34,215 nt of DNA from Blastococcus saxobsidens (GTDB lineage Bacteria > Actinomycetota > Actinomycetes > Mycobacteriales > Geodermatophilaceae), in the NCBI RefSeq assembly GCF_010682065.1, contig NZ_JAAGWG010000038.1, forward strand, positions 1 through 34,215, in the 5' to 3' direction. A program made the translations under genes and the position numbers. Under the pieces are notes generated by a model. That model was not told the DNA's origin and did not search any database. It saw only the letters and a list, made by a program, of their open reading frames with translations. Below are positions 16,801-23,947 of this stretch, piece after piece. Each line of letters starts with the position of its first letter. The first letter of the stretch is position 1.

Positions 16801-17153
16801 AAGTCGGACTGCCCGCCCCAGACGCCGTCGAAGAACGTCCCCTGGTAGACGACGTCGACGCCGCTGCGCATCGCCTCGACCGTCTGCTCCTCGGCCCGGC
16901 GGCGTCCGTCGGCGTCGAAGACCGTCTCGATCCGCGCAATGGACTTGCCGGAGGCCGCCAGCGACGCGAGGTACTTCTCCTCGTGCGCCATGCCCCGGTC
17001 GAAGACGAACTGCAGCTCCTCGGTCGTCTCGACCTCCGGTGCCGCCCACTCGCCCGCGGCCACCCCGAGGTCCAGCCGGGTCAGGTGCCGGCACTCCTGA
17101 TGGGCCGTGAGGTCGGTCGGGCTGAGCACCAGTCGCCCGTCGAGTCGCTGCAT
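13848..17153 (-). CDS. TM0106-family RecB-like nuclease with SF1 helicase
   Basis: 1101 aa with three modules. (1) A RecB/Cas4-like nuclease: Asp117, Glu135 and the ADTK segment (137-140), flanked by Cys21 and the Cys217/Cys220/Cys226 cluster, which would hold a 4Fe-4S centre. (2) An RNase H-like DEDD-type domain: YLDFEGDP (323-330), YHYAPYE (386-392) and YNTEDVD (482-488). (3) A UPF1/DNA2-type SF1 helicase: Walker A GPPGSGKT (724-731), VVDEAGQ (825-831), GDPQQL, and a C-terminal lobe with DKFQGQE and LNVAVSRA. The likely role is processing of DNA or RNA ends in repair or defence; the family is widespread in actinobacteria but poorly characterised. The start ATG at 17153 is well supported because the protein begins with the conserved RLVLSPTDL. 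Confidence 0.9.
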   Translation of the reverse strand: MQRLDGRLVLSPTDLTAHQECRHLTRLDLGVAAGEWAAPEVETTEELQFVFDRGMAHEEKYLASLAASGKSIARIETVFDADGRRRAEEQTVEAMRSGVDVVYQGTFFDGVWGGQSDFLLRIDRPSPVFGDWSYEIADTKLARKLKVAALLQMATYAERLTKLQGVAPEFVHVVTGDGVSRPWRLSDVAAYARRARTRLETFVEAPPETGPSPIGYCEQCRWAERCNGELRSADDLGLVAGMRGDHRDLLRAAGIRTLEALAIASPEQLKASGIGSDARVRLQQQAAEQLRERTTGQSSRTLLPPVPGLGLLRLPPPSAGDLYLDFEGDPWFEDGAGIEYLAGLGDRSGGFTPLWAHDRPAEKQMVVELIDRIVAAAQADPAMHIYHYAPYEVTALKKLTGGYGVREAELDQLLREERFVDLYPVVRQSMRISKESYSIKKVEAFYGRSHVGEVASGLGSVLVYEQWLRDGDAAKLAAIESYNTEDVDSTRELHDWLEEQRTELEAVHGSLPRPSLTSSAPDSKVTDAQAAELELASRLHDAGHELLGDLVGWHRREDRPAWWEVYRLQDLDAEELEQDGTALGGLTFERYVRPEKKSHLYEYSFPVQDTKVATGEALDVDTAKKVGEVFEFDAAAGRLVLKTTASEAPLPRGLGPGGPLNTKSLREAIQATADDVLAGRDCLGAALVERRVPAGTPLLPGETTTEAIVRLGLALDGEVLAIQGPPGSGKTTAAAELIRELLDAGKKVGVTATSHAVIGNLLKAVGRPALQKCTADQHCGSDDVAWSADNAVVAGKLLAGDVNLVGGTAWFWTRPDLAAAVDVLVVDEAGQFSLANAVAVARGARSMVLLGDPQQLAQPSQAVHPGESGASALEHLLDGHATIPADRGVFLDRSYRMHPDLTAFVSELAYEGRLEAADGREGVAVLGEGPLAGSGLRAVPVRHELTAADKSPQEADFVARLWHSVQGSTWRNHEGVEAPIGPSDVLVVAPYNAQVGLIKAALPAGARVGTVDKFQGQEAPVVLYSMTSTSADDAPRGVGFLYDLNRLNVAVSRAQALAAVVLSPLLLDAPVRTPDQLRRVNALCRLVESATLVPVDPGMQA

Positions 17154-17282
17154 GCCCGTGCCTCCGTCGTCCGCGGTCCCCGTGAGGCCGACCGGCCCCG
17201 CCCGCGGATGGGACCGGACGGTACTGACAGGTTCCGGCTTCGTGTCACCCGGTCGGACGACGCCGGCGGAGCAGCGAGCGGC

Positions 17283-17510
17283 TCAGCTCCCGGTGCGCGC
17301 GACGGCAGAGCCTGGCCAGCCGGCCCCCGGCCGGAACGCCCGACGTCGGAGCAGCGCCGGCTCGACCGTCCGGGCCGGCGCCGGCACCACGCGCAAGGCG
17401 GTCCGCGCTTCCGGACGGGGCAGGGTGTCCCGGCACCAGCGCTCGCAGTCGGCCAGCAAGTTGCCCGTGGACATCGGGCGGAACGTGGGAGCGGGGGGCG
17501 TGCCGGACAA
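17283..17510 (-). CDS. Possible small ORF of unknown function
   Basis: 75 aa if it starts with TTG at 17510 (AGGAG about 10 nt upstream), or 63 aa from ATG at 17474. Third codon positions are strongly G/C, as in neighbouring genes, and the opening (NLLADCERWCRDTLPRP) reads like a real amphipathic helix. No family is recognised, the start is uncertain and the C-terminal half is Arg/Pro-rich. It may be a real small gene or a chance frame in GC-rich DNA. Confidence 0.25.
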   Translation of the reverse strand: MSGTPPAPTFRPMSTGNLLADCERWCRDTLPRPEARTALRVVPAPARTVEPALLRRRAFRPGAGWPGSAVARTGS

Positions 17511-17786
17511 CGCTGGTGAACTCCTGGGATCGGACCGGATCGATCACCTTCACCGGCCCGGGGGTTCCGGGCACCGGGCTCGGCTCACGCCGGCCGACGA
17601 GGGGCCGGGAGCCTGCCGGATGTGCAACGGGGAAGGACGCGACGACGACCGTAGGCGACACCGAAGGCCCGATCCCGGACCGGCACGCTCGCCGCTGCCG
17701 GACGACGCAGATCACGGCACGTCGACGAGCACCCGCTCGGTCGCCGCGCCACCGTTCCGCCCTCGCCCGGGACCACCGCGGCGCAC

Positions 17787-17792
17787 TAGCGT
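17787..17792 (+). promoter_or_regulatory. -10 box for a leaderless transcript
   Basis: TAGCGT fits the actinobacterial TANNNT -10 consensus and ends 5 nt before ATG at 17798. No Shine-Dalgarno is present. Transcription would begin at or next to the start codon. No clear -35 was found. Confidence 0.5.
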
Positions 17793-17797
17793 GAGAC

Positions 17798-18172
17798 ATG
17801 GTCATCGTGCTGGTCGAGCTGCTGCTCCTCGGCGTGGTGGTCCTGCTGTGCTGGTTCGTCGCGACGTCGCTGCTGCCGGCACTCCGCAGCGGGACGCCGC
17901 ACGCCCTCCGCCGCTCCGGGCGGGACCGGGCCGTGCTGGCCGCCGCGGTCGCGCAGGCCCGGTGGGTTCCCGGCCACGACGAGGTCGACGGCCGCACCCG
18001 CATCCTCGTCCGCCGCACCTACATCGGCCCCGACGGGCTTCCGGTCGTGCTGGACGAGCGGGTGCTGGAGGACTTCTCCGCCCAGGACCCCGCGTGGGAG
18101 GCCCGGTTCACCGAGGGCATGGCGAGGGCCCGCTTCCGGTGCACCTACCTGAACACCGAGGAGTCCGGCTAG
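17798..18172 (+). CDS. Small membrane-anchored protein of unknown function
   Basis: 124 aa. Residues 2-28 are a single hydrophobic segment (VELLLLGVVVLLCWF), so the protein is anchored by its N-terminus. The rest is a soluble domain with RTRILVRRTYIGPDGLPVVLDERV in its middle, likely beta-rich, on one side of the membrane. I do not recognise the family. The ATG directly follows a TAGCGT -10 box, suggesting a leaderless mRNA. Codon use is host-like. It is separated by 156 nt from the flavin oxidoreductase gene. Confidence 0.72.
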   Translation: MVIVLVELLLLGVVVLLCWFVATSLLPALRSGTPHALRRSGRDRAVLAAAVAQARWVPGHDEVDGRTRILVRRTYIGPDGLPVVLDERVLEDFSAQDPAWEARFTEGMARARFRCTYLNTEESG

Positions 18173-18328
18173 CCGACGGCAACCGTGCGCGATACCCCGG
18201 ACACGGCTCTCACGGGCGACGAGAAGCCGCTGTGCGGAGAAGTTGACCCAGGTCGCCGACCGACGAAACCGCCGCGGAGCGCGCGCGGGGTGTCCTTCCA
18301 CCACCAGCCGTCGTCGAGAGGAACGTCC

Positions 18329-19549
18329 GTGCCCGACCTGTTCTCCCCCTTCACGCTCAAGGGCGTCACCCTGCGCAACCGCATCGCGATGTCGCCCATG
18401 ACGATGTACGGCTCCGTCGACGGGAAGATGGACGACTACCACGTCATGTACCTCGGCGCCCGCGCCGCCGGTGGCTTCGGGCTGGTCTTCCCCGAGCAGA
18501 TCGCCATCACCCCCGACGGCCGCACGACGACCTCCTGCGCCGGCATCTGGGACGACGACCAGATCGAGGGTCACGCCCGCGTCACCTCCATGATCAAGCG
18601 GTTCGGCGGCGTCGCCGGCATCCAGCTCGGCCACACGGGCCGCAAGGGCAGCGAGGTCCCGCCGCACAAGGAGACCAACGCCCAGGGCTCCTGGAAGGCA
18701 CTGCCTCCGGACCACCCGGACGGCTGGCTGACCGTCGGCCCCTCCGCCATCCCCGCCGGCGGCGACCACTCCTACCCGGTGCACGCGCTCACCCGCGAGG
18801 AGATCAAGGCGCTGCACCGCAGCTACGCCGACGCCGCCCGCCGCGCCGCCGACGCCGGCTACGAGTGGCTGGAGATGCACTTCGCCCACGGCTACCTCGC
18901 CGCCAGCTTCTTCTCGCCCCTGGCCAACCAGCGCACCGACGAGTACGGCGGCAGTGTGCGCAACCGCGCCCGCTTCCTGCTCGAGGCACTGGACGCCGTC
19001 CGCGAGGTGTGGCCCGAGCACCTGCCCCTCACCATGCGGCTCGGTTCGGACGACTTCCACCCCGACGGCACCCAGTTCGAGGACTCGATCGAGGCCATCG
19101 GCTGGATGAAGGAGCACGGCCTCGACCTCGCCGACCTGAGCATGGGCGGCAACACCGACGACATGGTCGACCCGGCGTTCTTCAACGAGCCGGCCGGCTT
19201 CGTGTCCCGAGCCACCCGCGTCCGCCGCGAGGTCGGAATCCCGGTCGCCACCAGCTGGAACCTCGGCATCCCGGCGACCGCCGACAGCGTCATCCGCCAG
19301 GAGCTGATCGACGTCGCGATGATCGGCCGCCCGGCGCTGTCGAACCCGCACTGGCCGGTGTGGGCGGCCCGGGAGCTCGGCCACCCCGCACCCTTCGACC
19401 TGGTGCCGGCCGACTGGCGATGGTGGCTGTCGAACTTCCGCGGCCACGCCCCGAGCATCGGTCTGCCGCCGACGCCCGCTGAGGTCCGGGCCGCTGTCGA
19501 GGCCGATGTGCCGGTGGCCGAGTTCGGCGAGATGAAGCTGTCCGCCTGA
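18329..19549 (+). CDS. Old yellow enzyme-type NADH:flavin oxidoreductase
   Basis: 406 aa from GTG at 18329, with GAGAGGAA 5 nt upstream; the frame is open further upstream but that part does not look coding. It is a TIM barrel of the OYE family: LRNRIAMSPM (15-24), GIQLGHTGRKGS (97-108), the substrate-binding pair His184/His187 in MHFAHGYLAASFFSPL, and DEYGGSVRNRARF. It should bind FMN and reduce activated C=C bonds using NAD(P)H. The His-x-x-His pair fits YqjM-type ene-reductases, but the Cys that tunes the flavin in YqjM is not seen in MSPMTMY. The C-terminal part has GRPALSNPHW, the usual phosphate-binding end of the barrel. Physiological substrate unknown. A strong hairpin follows. Confidence 0.92.
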   Translation: MPDLFSPFTLKGVTLRNRIAMSPMTMYGSVDGKMDDYHVMYLGARAAGGFGLVFPEQIAITPDGRTTTSCAGIWDDDQIEGHARVTSMIKRFGGVAGIQLGHTGRKGSEVPPHKETNAQGSWKALPPDHPDGWLTVGPSAIPAGGDHSYPVHALTREEIKALHRSYADAARRAADAGYEWLEMHFAHGYLAASFFSPLANQRTDEYGGSVRNRARFLLEALDAVREVWPEHLPLTMRLGSDDFHPDGTQFEDSIEAIGWMKEHGLDLADLSMGGNTDDMVDPAFFNEPAGFVSRATRVRREVGIPVATSWNLGIPATADSVIRQELIDVAMIGRPALSNPHWPVWAARELGHPAPFDLVPADWRWWLSNFRGHAPSIGLPPTPAEVRAAVEADVPVAEFGEMKLSA

Positions 19550-19560
19550 ACCGGAGGACG

Positions 19561-19598
19561 TCCGGCCGTGGCTCGCCGCCCTGCGAGCCACGGCCGGA
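19561..19598 (+). terminator. 15-bp perfect hairpin after OYE gene
   Basis: Left arm 19561-19575, 8-nt loop 19576-19583, right arm 19584-19598: 15 uninterrupted, mostly GC base pairs beginning 11 nt after the stop codon. There is no T-tract, which is common for actinobacterial terminators. It separates the OYE gene from the MFS gene. Confidence 0.75.
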
Positions 19599-19708
19599 AC
19601 GGCGGCCGCGAGTAAGCTGTCCGCGTTCCGAACGTCCGTGTGTAACTACCTGCTGTCGGCTGCGCCGGCGGATCAAGGCGGCACGCCCGATCCGCAGCAG
19701 TAGAGGTC

Positions 19709-20950
19709 ATGTTCCGCACGCGCCCGACCGACTCGGTACTCATCCGCTCCGCCGGTCTCTCCTACTTCCCGCTCGCGTTCATCGCGCGGCTCCCCTTCGC
19801 GATGATGATCGTCGGGGTGCTCACGCTCGTCGTCGCCGAGCGCGGCTCGGTGACCCTCGGCGGGCTCAACTCCGCCTTCGCCGGCCTCGGCACCGCGCTC
19901 GCCGGCCCGCTCCTCGGCGCCGTCGTCGACCGGTTCGGTCAGCGCCGGGTGCTCGTCCCGGTGGGGCTGACGAACGCCGCGCTGCTCGGCGCCTTCCCGC
20001 TCGTCGTCGCCAGCACCGCCGCCGACGCCGTCCTCCTCGCACTGTCCGTGCTGATCGGCGCCTCCGCGCCGCAGATCGCGCCCATGTCACGCACCCGGCT
20101 GATGGCGATCATCCGCCGCTCGGTGCAGCCGGACCGCCGCGAGAAGGTGCTCAGCGGCACCATGGCCTACGAGTCGGCCGCCGACGAGATGGTCTTCATC
20201 GTCGGCCCGTTCCTCGTCGGGCTGCTCGCCACCGCCCTCGCCCCGTGGGTCGCCATCGCCGGCGCCAGCGCCCTGACGTTCGTCTTCGTCACCGCCTTCG
20301 CCCTGCACCCCTCCGGGCGGCTGCACCAGGGCGTCGACGAGACCCACACCGCGCAGGCACCCGCCCGCGAACTCCTCCGGTTCACGCTGCTCACCGTCGT
20401 CGTCGGCACCCTCGGCGTCGGCCTCTTCTTCGGCGCCACCCTGACCAGCCTCACCGGGTTCCTCGCCGCCGACGGCGACGGCGACAGCGCCGGCCTGCTC
20501 TACGGGATCATGGGCATCGGCTCGGCCGTGCTGGCGCTGGGCACCGCGGCCCTCCCCCAGCGGTTCACGCTCCCGGCGCGATGGCTGACCTTCGGGTCGC
20601 TGCTGCTCGCCGGCGCGGTCCTCTTCGCCTGTGCCGAGTCGGTCACCGGCCTCGTCGTGGCACTCGCCATCCTCGGCTGCGGCGTCGGCCCCACGCTGGT
20701 CACCCTCTACAGCCTCGCCGCCGCCTCCAGCCCGGCCGGCCGCTCGGCCACCACCATGACGATGCTCGGCTCCGCGGTCGTCGTCGGCCAGGCAGCGACC
20801 TCCGCGGTCGTCGGCCTCGTCGTCGACCGGCTGGGCACGGACGTCGCCCTGGTCGCGCCCGCCGTCGCCGCCGGGATCGTGGTCGTCGCCGCGCTCGCGC
20901 ACACGGCGTCGAAGAGCCGCGCCGAGGACCGGGAACTCCTCCCCGCCTGA
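19709..20950 (+). CDS. Major facilitator superfamily transporter
   Basis: 413 aa with about 12 hydrophobic segments. The loop after the second segment has GAVVDRFGQRRVLV, a good version of MFS motif A (GxxxDRxGRR), and a related VVDRLG appears in the C-terminal half, as expected for the duplicated MFS fold. It is likely a proton-coupled exporter in the inner membrane; the substrate is not predictable. AGAGG stands just before ATG at 19709. It may be transcribed from its own promoter because the strong hairpin lies 110 nt upstream. Confidence 0.85.
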   Translation: MFRTRPTDSVLIRSAGLSYFPLAFIARLPFAMMIVGVLTLVVAERGSVTLGGLNSAFAGLGTALAGPLLGAVVDRFGQRRVLVPVGLTNAALLGAFPLVVASTAADAVLLALSVLIGASAPQIAPMSRTRLMAIIRRSVQPDRREKVLSGTMAYESAADEMVFIVGPFLVGLLATALAPWVAIAGASALTFVFVTAFALHPSGRLHQGVDETHTAQAPARELLRFTLLTVVVGTLGVGLFFGATLTSLTGFLAADGDGDSAGLLYGIMGIGSAVLALGTAALPQRFTLPARWLTFGSLLLAGAVLFACAESVTGLVVALAILGCGVGPTLVTLYSLAAASSPAGRSATTMTMLGSAVVVGQAATSAVVGLVVDRLGTDVALVAPAVAAGIVVVAALAHTASKSRAEDRELLPA

Positions 20951-21062
20951 ACCGGGACGGCGGGCGCGTCCGCACCCATTGACAGCGTCCCGACGCCGAG
21001 AACCATGGCCGTCGCGGGACGCCGTCGGGGCGCCACGCCTGTCCCGAGGAAGGGAGGGCGTC

Positions 21063-21686
21063 ATGTACGCCCGCACCACCACCCTGATGGCCGACCCCGC
21101 CCGCATGGACGACGGCATCGCCGACGTCCGCGACAACGTCCTGCCCGCCGTCAGCGACATGCTCGGGTGCGTCGGGCTGTCGATGCTGTGCGAGCCGATC
21201 TCCGGTCGCTGCATCGTCACCACCGCGTGGGAATCCGAGGACGCCGTCGCCGGCAGCCGCGAGCGGGTGCGCGCCCTGCGCGACCGGGCCGCCCGGCAGT
21301 TCGGTGCCGACGACGCGGAAGTCCAGGAGTGGGAGATCGTGGCGATGCACCGCCTGCACCCGGCGGGCGACGACGCCTGCGCCCGGGTGACCTGGTCCTG
21401 CGTCGACCCCGCCGACCTGGACCGCGTCCTCGACGTCTTCCGCACCGACCTCATCCCGGCCATGGACGACATGCCCGGCTTCTGCAGCCTCAGCCTGATG
21501 CTCGACCGGCAGACGGGGAACAACTCGCTCACCGCCGTCTACGCCGACCGCCGGTCCCTGGAGGCCACCCGCCAGCGGGCCATGGGCATCCGCGACGAGT
21601 TCCGCCGCCGGCTGCACATGTCGGCCACCGAGGTCGCCGAGTTCGACGTCGTCCTGCACCACCTGCGCGTCCCCGAGCTGGTCTGA
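21063..21686 (+). CDS. Tandem ferredoxin-like (ABM-like) domain protein
   Basis: 207 aa from ATG at 21063, with GGGAGG 5 nt upstream. The protein is two related halves: residues about 1-98 and 105-205 share the pattern VLPAVSDMLGCVGLSML versus LIPAMDDMPGFCSLSLM, then a Trp/Tyr strand, an Arg-rich helix (RERVRALRDRAARQF versus RQRAMGIRDEFRRRL) and a final Glu/Phe strand. This layout fits a duplicated dimeric alpha-beta barrel, as in antibiotic biosynthesis monooxygenase and YCII-like proteins. No catalytic residue can be assigned, so an enzyme, sensor or haem-binding role all remain possible. It is soluble and stands apart from its neighbours. Confidence 0.7.
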   Translation: MYARTTTLMADPARMDDGIADVRDNVLPAVSDMLGCVGLSMLCEPISGRCIVTTAWESEDAVAGSRERVRALRDRAARQFGADDAEVQEWEIVAMHRLHPAGDDACARVTWSCVDPADLDRVLDVFRTDLIPAMDDMPGFCSLSLMLDRQTGNNSLTAVYADRRSLEATRQRAMGIRDEFRRRLHMSATEVAEFDVVLHHLRVPELV

Positions 21687-21781
21687 CCGAACCAGACGCC
21701 CACAGCCGGCCCGTCCGCCCCGTGCGTCCCAGGGGGTCCGGCAGCCCCTCCGGAGACCCCCGGAACGGCGACGTGCCGTCC

Positions 21782-21787
21782 TAGGCT
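21782..21787 (+). promoter_or_regulatory. -10 box for a leaderless transcript
   Basis: TAGGCT matches TANNNT and ends 6 nt before GTG at 21794. There is no Shine-Dalgarno upstream of the GTG, so the mRNA probably begins at the start codon. Confidence 0.5.
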
Positions 21788-21793
21788 CCCGCG

Positions 21794-22702
21794 GTGTCCA
21801 CGACCGAAGAGATCGACTCCCGTACCGCGCTCCCCCCGGCCGGCGACGACCTGCAGTACGAGTTCATGTCCGCGCGCGCACTGCGCGGCACCGAGGCACG
21901 GACGATCGCCAAGTGGGAGAAGGACGGCTGGGAGCTGGACACCCGCACCCAGGGCACGCTGCGGACGGACCTGACCTTCCGCCGGGCGAAGCCGAAGAAC
22001 CCGTGGCAGCAGTGCGTGGCGTTCCTCGCCGCGCACTGGCCGGCGTTCGGCCGGCTGACGTCGACGACGCAGCAGGTCGCCCTCGCGGCCGCGGCCGCCG
22101 TGGTGGCGCTCGTCCTGGTCGGTGCCCTCGTGGTGGCGAGCGTGCTGGGTGGCGGCACCGCCCAGCCGGCCGCAGCACCGACCGAGGCCGCCCCCAGCGA
22201 GCAGCGGGCCGCGGACACCGCCACCGAGCAGCCGTCCGAGGCGCCCCCGACGGCCGAGGCCTACACCTACGCAGGCCCGCAGTACGAGGTCGTCGTGGTC
22301 GACGAGGACGTGAGCGCAGCCGGACTGACCCGGTACTGGGTGTTGACCGACCCGTTCGACTATTCGACGGACGAGTACCAGAACCAGATCAAGCTGATCG
22401 TCGACGACCTCGCGCGCCAGGACGGCACTGCCGATCTGATGGTGGACGTCGTCACGGACCGGGAGATCGCCGAAGCGGAAGCCTTCTCGACGATGCAGGC
22501 GTTCATCGAGGAACACGGCGACGACTACTTCGTCAACACGATCCCCAAGAAGGAAGAGCAGCACTGGGTCGCGTCGTACACCGGCGGCTTCGACTACGAC
22601 GCCGGTCAGCCGAGCAACTCCGCCGACGCCTACGAGATCATCTGGTGGAACCCCAACGCGCCGGAAACGATGGAGCAGTGGCAGCCGACCCTCGCCGGCT
22701 GA
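21794..22702 (+). CDS. Single-pass membrane protein of unknown function
   Basis: 302 aa from GTG at 21794. The N-terminal part (about 18-65) is a small soluble domain (EARTIAKWEKDGWELDT, then TDLTFRRAK) that would lie in the cytoplasm. Residues about 95-118 form one transmembrane helix. A Pro/Ala/Glu-rich linker (about 122-155) leads to an acidic extracellular domain with several Tyr/Trp residues, ending WWNPNAPETMEQWQPTLAG. I recognise no family for the outer domain. A -10 box directly before the GTG suggests a leaderless mRNA. It converges with the Nudix-like gene 18 nt downstream. Confidence 0.72.
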   Translation: MSTTEEIDSRTALPPAGDDLQYEFMSARALRGTEARTIAKWEKDGWELDTRTQGTLRTDLTFRRAKPKNPWQQCVAFLAAHWPAFGRLTSTTQQVALAAAAAVVALVLVGALVVASVLGGGTAQPAAAPTEAAPSEQRAADTATEQPSEAPPTAEAYTYAGPQYEVVVVDEDVSAAGLTRYWVLTDPFDYSTDEYQNQIKLIVDDLARQDGTADLMVDVVTDREIAEAEAFSTMQAFIEEHGDDYFVNTIPKKEEQHWVASYTGGFDYDAGQPSNSADAYEIIWWNPNAPETMEQWQPTLAG

Positions 22703-22720
22703 GCTGCTGCGGGGTGGTCG

Positions 22721-23254
22721 TCAGACGCCGAGGTGGTTGAGCGCCTGCAGCAGCAGCGTGCTCTGCCCGTTCATCAGCTCGGCCAGCACCGCCGGGTCGC
22801 GCGCCTCGAGCGGTGAGAACCAGGTGAGCTCCAGCGCGTCCTGCTGCGGCTCGCAGTCGCCCTCCACCGGCACCACGTAGGCCAGCGACACCGCGTGCTG
22901 CCGCGGGTCGTGGAACGGCGTCACCCCCGGCGTCGGGAAGTACTCGGCGATGGTGAACGGCTGCGGCGCGGGCGGCACCCGCGGCAGCGCCAGCGGCCCG
23001 AGGTCCTTCTCCATGTGCCGGAGCAGCGCCGCCCGGATGCGCTCGTGGTACTTCACCCGACCCGACACCAGGGCCCGCTTGATCTGGCCGTCCTCGCCGG
23101 CCCGCAGCAGCAGCCCGACGGCGATCACCTGGCCGTGGTCGTCCACCCGCACCGGCACCACGTCGACGTACACGATGGGCAGCCGCTCGCGCGCGGCATC
23201 CATCTCCTCACGGGAGAGGAAGCCGCCACCGGTCTGCGTCGTGAGCTCGGTCAT
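22721..23254 (-). CDS. DUF4916 Nudix-like protein
   Basis: 177 aa from ATG at 23254 (a GTG two codons upstream is possible). The overall pattern, with LPIVYVDVVPVRVD near the start and HAVSLAYVVPV later, fits DUF4916, an actinobacterial branch of the Nudix fold. The Nudix box region is Gly65 to Gly86: Gly65 and Glu71 are kept, but the metal-binding REXXEE core reads RHMEKD (79-84). It may therefore be a weak hydrolase, act on an unusual substrate, or be a binding protein. It is cytosolic, with no signal peptide. It is transcribed alone between a terminator-like hairpin and a convergent gene. Confidence 0.78.
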   Translation of the reverse strand: MTELTTQTGGGFLSREEMDAARERLPIVYVDVVPVRVDDHGQVIAVGLLLRAGEDGQIKRALVSGRVKYHERIRAALLRHMEKDLGPLALPRVPPAPQPFTIAEYFPTPGVTPFHDPRQHAVSLAYVVPVEGDCEPQQDALELTWFSPLEARDPAVLAELMNGQSTLLLQALNHLGV

Positions 23255-23308
23255 GAGCACTGTCTAACCGATGCGGGCTCCTCCACGCGCGATCGGGGGC
23301 CCATATGG

Positions 23309-23347
23309 CACGAGCCCCGCATCTGCTCGGCAGGTGCGGGGCTCGTG
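23309..23347 (-). terminator. 13-bp hairpin terminator
   Basis: Left arm 23309-23321 pairs perfectly with right arm 23335-23347. The loop holds a further 4-bp stem (CTGC 23323-23326 with GCAG 23330-23333). It begins 13 nt past the stop of the 140-aa membrane protein gene on the minus strand and precedes the Nudix-like gene, so it should end the upstream transcript. No T-tract. Confidence 0.7.
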
Positions 23348-23359
23348 GCGGAGCGGAGG

Positions 23360-23782
23360 TCAGTCGCCGCTGTAGGCGGCGACGCCGAACTGCTGCTCGC
23401 CCTGCTCGTCGGTCTGGACCAGCACGGTGTAGGCCTGGCCACCGATGATCGCCGCGCAGGTGTCGCCCTCGCACTCGACCGTCGTCACCTCGGCGCCCTG
23501 CTCGGTCACCGACCGGGTGAAGGCGGCCTCGGTCTCGGCGTTGGCGTCGTCGATGCTGCCGCGCCACAGGATCAGCCCGGCGATCGCGATCGCCGCGACG
23601 AGCACGGCCACCATCGCCGCGATCAGCAGCGCGGTGTTCCGCTTCGGCTGGGTGGGCTCACCGGCCGGCGAGCCTGCCGGGTACGCGGCACCCGCCGGAG
23701 AGCCGGCAGCGGGGTGGACGCCCTCCTGCCCCGGGACGACGCCGGGAGTCGGGTCGGGCTGGTTGGTGCTGTCGGTGCTCAT
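23360..23782 (-). CDS. Pro-rich single-pass membrane protein
   Basis: 140 aa from ATG at 23782; GAGGAA lies about 10 nt upstream. The first 48 residues are a Pro/Gly/Ala-rich cytoplasmic tail with repeated AGSPAG units. Residues about 50-72 form one transmembrane helix (LLIAAMVAVLVAAIAIAGLIL). The outer domain of about 65 residues has a Cys pair (VECEGDTCAAI) likely to form a disulfide, followed by short strands ending GVAAYSGD. This architecture is common among small actinobacterial envelope proteins; the function is unknown. Confidence 0.72.
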   Translation of the reverse strand: MSTDSTNQPDPTPGVVPGQEGVHPAAGSPAGAAYPAGSPAGEPTQPKRNTALLIAAMVAVLVAAIAIAGLILWRGSIDDANAETEAAFTRSVTEQGAEVTTVECEGDTCAAIIGGQAYTVLVQTDEQGEQQFGVAAYSGD

Positions 23783-23947
23783 CGCAGTGGTTCCTCGTGA
23801 TCGGGACGTCGGGACGCCGAGGAGCTCCACGCAGCAGTCCGCCGGCGGCTCCACCCTCAGCCGTCCAGCTGACCCGAGGAGCCTCCCACAGCGACCGCCT
23901 CGCAAGGCGCCGTCCCCGGCGACTCACAGCCGACCCGCAGCGAACCC

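Larger units (their letters stand above)
17154..17797. other. Long divergent gap
   Basis: About 644 bp between the helicase start (minus) and the next plus-strand gene. It should hold the helicase promoter. One minus-strand frame (17283-17510) has host-like codon use and is listed separately. The rest shows nothing recognisable; plus-strand frames across it are very Arg/Pro-rich and look non-coding. Confidence 0.35.

Noticed and set aside
14235..17519. A 1094-codon open frame on the plus strand
   Set aside because: It is antisense to the nuclease-helicase gene, Arg/Pro/Gln-rich with no domain, and arises because GC-rich third positions remove stops.
17107..18246. 379-codon plus-strand frame
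   Set aside because: It runs across an intergenic gap and over the 124-aa membrane protein gene in another frame, with Arg/Pro-rich text.
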